DNA of 10,084 bases from Acidimicrobiaceae bacterium. GTDB taxonomy: Bacteria; Actinomycetota; Acidimicrobiia; Acidimicrobiales; Ilumatobacteraceae. The stretch's first letter is position 1; every line of letters starts with the position of its first letter. The notes beneath the pieces are model-generated. The model searched no databases. It was not told where the DNA came from and saw only the letters and a list, made by a program, of their open reading frames with translations. Below are positions 1-10,084 of this stretch, in pieces. A program made the translations under genes and the position numbers. Where the stretch lies: NCBI GenBank assembly GCA_947486675.1, contig CANKUF010000012.1:1-10084 (forward strand), read 5' to 3'.

Positions 1-681
1 TCGAAGTGCATCGCCTGCTCGTCGTTTTGCGCGAGCTTCGAAGTAGCGACCGGCCAACAAAAACACCGTCACCGAGACGGCAACCTCAAAATACACATGT
101 GGTGACTCAGCCATTCCTGACATGTGATGATCCTTGGCTGCATCACCCCATATCAATGCCCATAGCGACCAGCCGGTTGCCGCAACAATGCCCAACGAAA
201 TCAGCGTGTCCATCGTGGTGTTTCGATGACGCGCATTCATCAGTGCTGCGCGATGGAACGGCCACGCACCCCACGTCACCACTGGAGCAGAAAGTGCCAG
301 TGCATACCACTGCCAATTGTTGAACTGCAGTGCCATAAACATGGACACCACCGCAACTGGAACCGCCAACACCAATGTCACCAGTAGACGAATTTTCAAC
401 ATGGACACACGTTCACGAACTTCAGCATCCAACATGTCAGGAGTGGTTTCGGCAAGCGTGCGTGCGCCGTAACCAAGTCCTTCAATCGTTGTAATAAATG
501 TCGCTACGTCTGCTGAGGTCGAATCAAATGCCACTCGGGCAGATTCGGTTGCATAGTTCACTGTCGCTTCCACGCCGGGAAGAGCGTTCAAACCTTTTTC
601 GATTGACATCGCACATGCGTTGCACGACATGCCGGTGATCGAAAGATCTAACTGATTGACTACTGACTCGTCTGTACTCAC
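1..681 (-). CDS. copA: Copper-translocating P1B-type ATPase, N-terminal part (runs off left edge)
   Basis: This is the first 227 codons of a heavy-metal P-type ATPase that exports copper (probably Cu+) across the cytoplasmic membrane using ATP. A heavy-metal-associated domain comes first, with GMSCNAC (metal-binding Cys20 and Cys23). Four hydrophobic segments follow, at about residues 98-117, 124-142, 158-175 and 195-215. Family hallmarks are TTMDTLISLG before the third segment and GRYFEARAKRRAGDAL after the fourth. A His/Met-rich stretch (DHHMSGM) sits in the loop before the fourth segment. The catalytic DKTGT, the CPC motif and the nucleotide-binding domain lie outside the window. The GTG at 681 is the only sensible start, because an in-frame TGA lies at 700-702. 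AAGG at 696-699 is a weak, rather distant ribosome-binding site. The family call is firm; copper rather than another soft metal is inferred. Confidence 0.93.
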   Translation of the reverse strand, partial: MSTDESVVNQLDLSITGMSCNACAMSIEKGLNALPGVEATVNYATESARVAFDSTSADVATFITTIEGLGYGARTLAETTPDMLDAEVRERVSMLKIRLLVTLVLAVPVAVVSMFMALQFNNWQWYALALSAPVVTWGAWPFHRAALMNARHRNTTMDTLISLGIVAATGWSLWALIWGDAAKDHHMSGMAESPHVYFEVAVSVTVFLLAGRYFEARAKRRAGDALR

Positions 682-707
682 TGCGTACAGTCTCGCCTTT
701 CATTCAC

Positions 708-728
708 CCAGATGTCAGTGACATCTGG
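708..728 (-). promoter_or_regulatory. Perfect 9-bp inverted repeat in the copA leader
   Basis: CCAGATGTC and GACATCTGG form a perfect 9-bp palindrome around a 3-base centre. It lies 26 bases upstream of the copA GTG and just after the stop codon of the small ORF at 741-857. No T-run follows on either strand, so it is not a standard intrinsic terminator. It could be a dimeric regulator's operator or an RNA hairpin affecting copA translation or transcript stability. It does not match the copper-operator consensus sequences I know (CsoR, CueR, CopY). Confidence 0.5.
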
Positions 729-740
729 CGAATTCAGGGA

Positions 741-857
741 TTAGAGACGAAAGTCTGGGCCCTGGTCGCCATATCCGTTGAACGAGTCAACAGACGCCAT
801 AACCAGGCGGTGTGCGAGTGTGAAAACACCCGTTGCAATAAGGAGGGGGATGAACAT
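741..857 (-). CDS. Hypothetical 38-residue small protein upstream of copA
   Basis: An ATG-to-TAA reading frame of 38 codons on the same strand as copA, ending 59 bases before the copA GTG. The N-terminus (MFIPLLIATGVFTLAHRLVM) is hydrophobic enough for one short membrane segment. A polar, Asp/Gly-rich tail ends in GDQGPDFRL. The ATG at 857 is the only start, since an in-frame TGA lies at 870-872. No Shine-Dalgarno sequence precedes it, so leaderless or poor translation is likely if it is real. I do not recognise the family. Its place between a possible promoter and copA suggests a small membrane accessory protein in the same transcript, but a chance ORF cannot be excluded. Confidence 0.4.
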   Translation of the reverse strand: MFIPLLIATGVFTLAHRLVMASVDSFNGYGDQGPDFRL

Positions 858-874
858 GTAATGAGTATTTCATG

Positions 875-905
875 CTTATCGTGAACAGTGATAACAAAGC
901 GTCAA
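875..905 (-). promoter_or_regulatory. Possible promoter for the small ORF and copA
   Basis: On the minus strand TTGACG (900-905) could be a -35 box and GATAAG (875-880) a -10 box. The spacing of 19 is longer than ideal and the -10 matches the consensus at only four of six positions. It is the only -35-like element between the tRNA gene and the small ORF. It abuts the inverted repeat at 906-924. Weak call by eye. Confidence 0.25.
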
Positions 906-924
906 GTATCTTAAAATTAGATAC
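906..924. repeat. Inverted repeat between tRNA-Lys and the copA-side genes
   Basis: GTATCT and AGATAC are perfect 6-bp arms separated by a 7-base A/T-only centre. The element lies 27 bases past the tRNA-Lys 3' end and immediately before a -35-like TTGACG on the minus strand. It could be an operator touching that promoter or a weak end-of-transcript hairpin for the tRNA. The stem is A/T-rich and has no clean U-run after it. A smaller 5-bp stem (TCGCT/AGCGA, 931-943) lies between it and the tRNA. Function is undecided. Confidence 0.35.
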
Positions 925-951
925 TCTCTATCGCTACCAGCGAATTACCAA

Positions 952-1027
<76 letters not shown>

Positions 1028-1084
1028 GAAACTGCACTTCCTTCGTGGACGACAGGCTAGTTCCCCCAAGACCGAATTCTTCAG

Positions 1085-1897
1085 TTGATAGTAAATGATA
1101 AGAATCCAAGCGTGGTTTTCGCGCTGAGCAACGACAGTGCATCTGTCTCTGTGGACACGACAAATGGCGGTCGACTTGCTTCGTTACGCATTCACGACAC
1201 GGAAGTTCTACTCACCCATGGCCCAGACGACGCTGCTCTCACTTGGGGCTGCTACCCAATGGTTCCATATGCCGGTCGTGTCAGATCTGGAGTTGTGAGT
1301 TTCAACAATGTTGAGCATCGACTTCCCATAACCCTTCCACCCCACGCAGCTCATGGAACAGTTTTTGCACAATCGTGGAACGTCGTAGATGTAACTGCAT
1401 CGAGCATCGATCTCTTCGCTGACTTGGGTTCGCAATGGCCATTTGGCGGTTCGGTTTCTCATCGCATTGAGTTGAGAGAAGATCGCATCCACATGGAACT
1501 ATGCGTGACAGCTGGAATTCGTGCAATGCCTGCACAAGTTGGGTGGCATCCATGGTTTTGCAAACCAAGTCGTGCTTCACTGATTTTTGAATCAATGCTG
1601 CAGCGCGATGAACACGGAATTGCAACCACGATTCGCGAACGAACAGATGCCGTCAATGTTGATGACTGCTTTATTAATCCACTTGTGCCCCTCTCACTTA
1701 CGGTCAACGGCGTTGATCTTGTTCTCTCCAGCGACTGCTCACATTGGGTGGTGTATGACCTGCCAACAAACTCCACGTGCGTCGAGCCCCAATCAGGTGC
1801 ACCAAATGAAATCAACGATTCGCCGGTCATTCTTGCCCCCGGTGAGTCACTAACAAAGTGGTTCGACATCGCTTGGACTGGCAGACTTATCCACTAG
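1085..1897 (+). CDS. Aldose 1-epimerase family protein (galactose mutarotase-like)
   Basis: A cytoplasmic sugar mutarotase that interconverts beta- and alpha-anomers, feeding alpha-galactose to galactokinase. Family features are GGRLASL near the N-terminus, WGCYPMVPYAGRVR (residues 54-67), a His in AAHGTVF (His90), GWHPWF (His155) and the C-terminal VEPQSGAPNEIN, whose Glu234 is the likely catalytic base. The two histidines and the glutamate correspond to the known GalM active site. About 270 residues is on the short side for this family. The start is uncertain. TTG at 1085 gives the longest frame, but the in-frame GTG at 1112 would still leave about 20 residues before GGRL, and neither has a clear ribosome-binding site. 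It is the first gene of the operon and its stop overlaps the next start. Sugar specificity is inferred from the neighbours. Confidence 0.88.
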   Translation: MIVNDKNPSVVFALSNDSASVSVDTTNGGRLASLRIHDTEVLLTHGPDDAALTWGCYPMVPYAGRVRSGVVSFNNVEHRLPITLPPHAAHGTVFAQSWNVVDVTASSIDLFADLGSQWPFGGSVSHRIELREDRIHMELCVTAGIRAMPAQVGWHPWFCKPSRASLIFESMLQRDEHGIATTIRERTDAVNVDDCFINPLVPLSLTVNGVDLVLSSDCSHWVVYDLPTNSTCVEPQSGAPNEINDSPVILAPGESLTKWFDIAWTGRLIH

Positions 1898-3996
1898 TGG
1901 AAGCCAACGACCAACTTCTTCATTTGCACGATGAACGTCTCAGCGTTGTCATCAGCACACGAGGCAATGTTCCCGCAATTGTGTACTGGGGGAACTTCCT
2001 AGGAGAAAGCCCACTCCAGCAGAACATGTTTGAGCGAGCCGTTCTCGGTGGCGGCATAGACCTTGATCCACCACTTGGCATTGTTCCTCAGCACCATGAT
2101 GGATGGCTCGGCAATCCCGGCTTTGAGGGGTGCTTTCCCGATGGTTCGGGATCATTCCCACATTTCGTCATTACTTCAAGCAGCAACACAACTAATTCAG
2201 CTGATTTCACACTTCGAGATTCTGGCCTTGATCTAGGTCTACAGATCGGCATTGAAATTCACGCGAGTGGTGTTCTCGCAATTTCTGCTGCATTCACTAA
2301 TCGTGGATCATTGCCATACTTACTGCACGGTCTGCGCTTTGCGCTTCCGATTCCACCACGCGCGCAAGAACTTCTCACCATTGGTGGACGCTGGGGAATG
2401 GAGTTTGGTGAGCAACGCACCCCATGGGTGCAGTCAACGATTTCCATTTCCAACAGCAGAGGGCGTACTTCTCACGAAAAGTGGCCTGTAGTTTTTGCCG
2501 GCACTTCTCAGTTCGGTGAACAACATGGTGAAGTCTGGGGATGCCATGTTGGATGGAGCGGAAATTTTGACATCACACTCGACGGAGTTACCGAACACCA
2601 CAAGCACATGCTGGTTGGGGAAAAACTGACTGCTGGAGAACTTGTCGTTCAACCGAATGAAACGTATGCAGCGCCAACTGTTTACGCGGTGCACTCATCA
2701 CAAGGTCTCAGCGCTGCATCGCAGCACTTTCATGAATTTGTTCGTTCCCGTTTGCGACACAAAACCACGTCGAGGCCGGTCACGCTCAACACTTGGGAAG
2801 CCGTGTACTTCAAGCACGACTTTGAAACGTTGACAAAACTTGCAGATGCTGCAGCACAAGTTGGCGTTGAGCGATTTGTGCTCGATGACGGCTGGTTTTC
2901 TGGAAGAAGGAATGACACTGCTGGCCTTGGAGACTGGACCGTTGATGCTTCTGTCTGGCCAAATGGACTCACTCCACTTATCAACCATGTGAAGACGTTG
3001 GGAATGGAGTTCGGAATTTGGTGTGAACCAGAGATGATTAACCCTGATAGTGATTTGTATCGCAAACACCCGGACTGGGTGCTTCACAATGGAGTGAATC
3101 CCCCGATAACGGGAAGAAACCAGCTCGTGCTTGATCTGTCGCGATCTGAAGTGCGCGATTACTTGTTTGCATGCATTTCGCAATTACTCGATGCGCACGA
3201 CATTTCTTATGTGAAATGGGATCACAATCGAGATCTCGTAGCTTCACCCGCACATTCGCAGACTTTAGGAACTTATGAATTGCTGGGTCGACTAAAAGCA
3301 ACGCATCCGCAAGTGCAGTTTGAATCGTGTGCATCTGGTGGCGGACGCGTTGACTTTGGAATTTTGCCCTATGTAGATCGATTCTGGACAAGTGATTCCA
3401 TCGACCCACTCGATCGAATTCTCATTCAGCGCGGCGCTCAGCGACTCATGCCGCCCGAGGTGCTCGGCACTCACATTGGATCACCAACCAGTCACATCAC
3501 ACGACGTAGTCACTCGCTTGCGTTCCGAGCCTCGACGGCATTGTTCGGATGGCTAGGCATTGAATGGAACCTGCTTGATGCATCGCCACATGAGCGAGAC
3601 CGACTTGCGTCTGTCATTGCGCAGTACAAAGAGTTGCGCACATTTCTGCACGCTGGGGCAACTTTCCGTGAAGATCATCCAGACACGAACATCATGGTGC
3701 ACGGTGTTTCTGCTCACGATCAGTCGCAGTCACTCATCTCAGTCACCCGACTAGCCAATGGCCCAAGTAGCCATGTTGATCCGATTCATATTCACCATTT
3801 GGACGACGACACGTCCTTCGTCGTCAAGCCACTACATCTCGGAACTCCCACATACGCACCACACCGAAAACTTCCGCAATGGATAGATGACGGATCAATC
3901 ACCATGACTGGACGGCAATTGAGAGAAATCGGTGTCACTTGTCCTCCATTATTACCAGCCTCAAGTTTTCTCATCCAGATTCATAAGGTGATGTAG
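1897..3996 (+). CDS. Alpha-galactosidase, glycoside hydrolase family 36
   Basis: Hydrolyses terminal alpha-galactose from oligosaccharides such as melibiose or raffinose-type sugars by a retaining mechanism. An N-terminal beta-rich domain (to about residue 290) precedes the catalytic barrel, which opens with NTWEAVYF and FVLDDGWF. The nucleophile is Asp442 in YVKWDHNRDL and the acid/base is Asp500 in FWTSDSIDPLDR. CASGGGRVD lies between them and a C-terminal beta domain closes the protein. A length of 699 residues is typical of bacterial GH36. I chose the GTG at 1897 because it shares its G with the TAG stop of the preceding gene, exactly as at the next two junctions. The upstream in-frame GTG at 1858 would add 13 residues inside the previous gene. 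No signal peptide is visible, so it should be cytoplasmic. Linkage specificity beyond alpha-galactosyl cannot be told from the sequence. Confidence 0.95.
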   Translation: MEANDQLLHLHDERLSVVISTRGNVPAIVYWGNFLGESPLQQNMFERAVLGGGIDLDPPLGIVPQHHDGWLGNPGFEGCFPDGSGSFPHFVITSSSNTTNSADFTLRDSGLDLGLQIGIEIHASGVLAISAAFTNRGSLPYLLHGLRFALPIPPRAQELLTIGGRWGMEFGEQRTPWVQSTISISNSRGRTSHEKWPVVFAGTSQFGEQHGEVWGCHVGWSGNFDITLDGVTEHHKHMLVGEKLTAGELVVQPNETYAAPTVYAVHSSQGLSAASQHFHEFVRSRLRHKTTSRPVTLNTWEAVYFKHDFETLTKLADAAAQVGVERFVLDDGWFSGRRNDTAGLGDWTVDASVWPNGLTPLINHVKTLGMEFGIWCEPEMINPDSDLYRKHPDWVLHNGVNPPITGRNQLVLDLSRSEVRDYLFACISQLLDAHDISYVKWDHNRDLVASPAHSQTLGTYELLGRLKATHPQVQFESCASGGGRVDFGILPYVDRFWTSDSIDPLDRILIQRGAQRLMPPEVLGTHIGSPTSHITRRSHSLAFRASTALFGWLGIEWNLLDASPHERDRLASVIAQYKELRTFLHAGATFREDHPDTNIMVHGVSAHDQSQSLISVTRLANGPSSHVDPIHIHHLDDDTSFVVKPLHLGTPTYAPHRKLPQWIDDGSITMTGRQLREIGVTCPPLLPASSFLIQIHKVM

Positions 3997-4843
3997 TGAG
4001 CGATAACGATCGTCTTGATCCACATACGGGTGCACGCGTTCATATCGTTGCAGCGCGCCAGCATCGACCAAATTTGCCGTCACAGGAATGCCCGTTTTGC
4101 ATAGGCGGTCTCGAATCACCAGAGCCATACGACGTGAAGTCATTCCCCAATCGCTGGCCTGCGCTAGAAACTGGCGCTTGTGAAGTGGTGTTATACACAT
4201 CGCAACATGATGCGACCATTGCATCATTGGGACGTAGTGGAATTCGAAAAGTCATCGATCTCTGGGCGGAGCGAACGACGCAGTTGCAACAACAAAACGA
4301 TGTTGACTACGTCTTAATTTTTGAGAATCGAGGCGCCGAAGTTGGAGCAACAATCAGTCACCCACACGGGCAGATTTATGCATTTGACCATGTCCCACGT
4401 CGCCAGCACTCAATGCTGCAATCGAATTGGAAACCAGACCAGCAACCCGCAGATCGTTTGGTAGTCAACAGTTCGCACTTCACTGTTTATGCCCAATACG
4501 CAGCGATACATCCTGTTTCATTAGTAATTGCTCCACACCAACAAGTTTCGCTTCTAAGTCGGCTAAACGATGAGTCACGCGATGACCTCGCATCTACTCT
4601 TCACAAAACATTTGTAGCTTTAGATCAACTCTTTGATGCTCCGCTTCCTTACATGATGTGGGTTACCCAAGCATCTGCAAAAACTCAATACGAAAATGCT
4701 TGGCTAAACATTGAGATTGTTTCGCCATGGCGTGCAAAAGGTGTCCAGCGCTACATTGCAGCAGCCGAAGTCTCTACTGAGGAATACTTCAACCCCGTGG
4801 ACCCAGCAGACATTGCACAGCGTCTCCGTAACTTGGTGGCTTA

Positions 4844-4844
<1 letters not shown>
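3996..4844 (+). CDS. galT: Galactose-1-phosphate uridylyltransferase (short GalT, HIT superfamily)
   Basis: Transfers UMP from UDP-glucose to galactose-1-phosphate through a uridylylated histidine. The zinc site is visible as CPFC (Cys32, Cys35), His71 in LYTSQHDAT and His122. The active-site motif HPHGQ follows, with nucleophile His124 and Gln126. PNRWPAL and LIFENRGAEVGAT are also typical. At 282 residues it is about 65 shorter than the E. coli enzyme (about 348). The C-terminal LHAHFYPP motif of E. coli is replaced by LNIEIVSP, so two histidine ligands of the second metal site are Asn238 and Glu240 here. The GTG start overlaps the previous stop (TAGTG) and has AAGGTGAT at 3985-3992 as a plausible ribosome-binding site. 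A related nucleotidylyltransferase with another nucleotide preference is possible, but galK directly downstream favours GalT. Confidence 0.88.
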
Positions 4845-9374
<4,530 letters not shown>

Positions 9375-9380
9375 GAAAGC

Positions 9381-9387
9381 ACCTCCT
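9381..9387 (-). promoter_or_regulatory. Strong Shine-Dalgarno of the hemolysin III gene
   Basis: AGGAGGT on the minus strand lies six bases before the GTG at 9374. It is the only near-perfect ribosome-binding site I see in the window. It fixes the start of the membrane protein and rules out the longer upstream frame. Confidence 0.85.
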
Positions 9388-9397
9388 AAGCACAGCG

Positions 9398-9403
9398 TAA
9401 CCT
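9398..9403 (+). promoter_or_regulatory. Possible -10 box of a leaderless promoter for the M14 peptidase
   Basis: TAACCT fits the relaxed TANNNT -10 pattern seen in actinobacteria. It ends six bases before the ATG at 9410, the spacing expected when transcription begins at the start codon. The peptidase has no Shine-Dalgarno sequence, which fits. No good -35 is visible, so the call is weak. Confidence 0.3.
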
Positions 9404-9409
9404 GTGTAT

Positions 9410-10084
9410 ATGACCTACAACTTTGATCGCTTTCTTCGATACGACGAAATGGTTTCGTGGCTTCATGAATTGGCTTCACGATTTCCCCAGTTAGTGACAT
9501 TAGAGACATATGGAAAGTCGCATAAGGGTCGAGATCTGTGGATTGCAACGGTCACCGACTCCACAACTGGATCGCATGACACAAAACCTGCTCATTGGAT
9601 TGACGCCAACATTCATGCCACAGAAGTAACGGGTGGAGTTGCCGCGTTATACATTTTGGAATATCTCACGAGCCAATTTGGTCGAGACCATCACACAACA
9701 GAAGCACTTCGCACGCGTACGTTTTACATTGTTCCGCGCGTCAATCCTGACGGCGTTGAAGATGCACTTCTAGATCACCCCCGCTATCACCGTTCAAGTG
9801 TTCGTTCATGGCCATGGCGCGATGGACACCGTTGGCCAGGACTCAGCGTTGAAGATATTGATGGCGACGGGGCGGTGCGCACCATGCGAATTGCCGATCC
9901 TGATGGAGCGTGGGTAGAACATGCTGAAGATGCTCGAGTGATGGTTCCAGTTGGTCCGCTTGGCGTGGCACCTGGAACGCAGCGTTACCGATTACTCGAT
10001 GAAGGCATACTGGAAAACTTTGATGGCTTCACTATCCCAATGCCGCGCGACCCAGCTGGGCTTGACCTGAATAGAAACTTTCCA
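9410..10084 (+). CDS. M14 family zinc carboxypeptidase, N-terminal part (runs off right edge)
   Basis: The first 225 codons of a metallocarboxypeptidase that trims C-terminal residues from peptides. The zinc-binding HxxE is clear in DANIHATEVTGG (His69, Glu72), followed by VPRVNPDGVED. DIDGDGAVRTMRIADPDG, typical of a bacterial M14 subgroup, comes next. At the cut end is DLNRNFP, whose Asn221 and Arg222 match the substrate carboxylate-binding pair of carboxypeptidase A. The third zinc His and the catalytic Glu lie beyond the window. No signal peptide is visible, so it is probably cytoplasmic. The ATG at 9410 is preferred; an in-frame GTG at 9404 is the alternative. The divergent hemolysin III gene starts only 35 bases away. 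Confidence 0.92.
   Translation, partial: MTYNFDRFLRYDEMVSWLHELASRFPQLVTLETYGKSHKGRDLWIATVTDSTTGSHDTKPAHWIDANIHATEVTGGVAALYILEYLTSQFGRDHHTTEALRTRTFYIVPRVNPDGVEDALLDHPRYHRSSVRSWPWRDGHRWPGLSVEDIDGDGAVRTMRIADPDGAWVEHAEDARVMVPVGPLGVAPGTQRYRLLDEGILENFDGFTIPMPRDPAGLDLNRNFP

Noticed and set aside
6..323. Plus-strand ORF of 105 codons
   Set aside because: It lies antisense to the copA reading frame, which carries clear P-type ATPase motifs; its own translation is low-complexity and unlike any family.
906..943. Intrinsic terminator for tRNA-Lys
   Set aside because: The two small stems are short, one is A/T-rich, and neither is followed by a T-run on the minus strand.
1858..1896. GTG at 1858 as the alpha-galactosidase start
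   Set aside because: It would lie inside the mutarotase gene; the GTG at 1897 reproduces the TAGTG junction used at the next two genes and fits the family's N-terminus.
2698..3183. Minus-strand ORF of 161 codons inside the alpha-galactosidase
   Set aside because: It is opposite the conserved catalytic domain of GH36 and shows no recognisable domain; a shadow of codon bias.
9375..9548. Extended N-terminus of the hemolysin III protein
   Set aside because: The added 58 residues are antisense to the M14 peptidase's conserved N-terminus and lack family similarity, while a perfect Shine-Dalgarno places the start at 9374.

Overview
The window looks like a mid-GC chromosome of an actinobacterium. 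Base composition judged by eye is near half GC. GTG start codons are common, stop/start codons overlap, and few genes have a strong ribosome-binding site. The GalT and GalK sequences resemble, from memory, those of Acidimicrobiia-like aquatic actinobacteria. That placement is an inference and was not tested by a search. There is no phage gene, transposase or CRISPR array. Most of the window is an ordinary sugar-catabolism locus.

Layout. Bases 1-681 (minus) hold the N-terminal third of a CopA-type copper P-type ATPase that runs off the left edge. It is preceded by a 9-bp perfect hairpin and a 38-codon ORF (741-857, minus) that I do not recognise. A tRNA-Lys(TTT) gene on the minus strand follows at 952-1027. 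From 1085 to 5830 (plus) runs a compact galactose operon: aldose 1-epimerase (GalM-like), GH36 alpha-galactosidase, GalT and GalK. All three junctions use the same TAGTG stop/start overlap. Converging on it from the minus strand is a GH2 beta-galactosidase (5801-8704), whose 3' end overlaps galK by 30 bp. Four bases upstream of that gene ends a hemolysin III/PAQR-type membrane protein (8709-9374, minus). An M14 zinc carboxypeptidase starts divergently at 9410 and runs off the right edge.

How the genes work together. The alpha- and beta-galactosidases, neither with a visible signal peptide, would release galactose from imported galactosides in the cytoplasm. The mutarotase converts beta- to alpha-galactose, GalK phosphorylates it, and GalT exchanges it with UDP-glucose. 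The UDP-galactose 4-epimerase, the transporter and any regulator are not in this window. I see no clear new multi-gene system. The points most worth a second look are the GalT that appears to lack its second metal site, the repeated TAGTG junctions, and the small ORF and hairpins upstream of copA.
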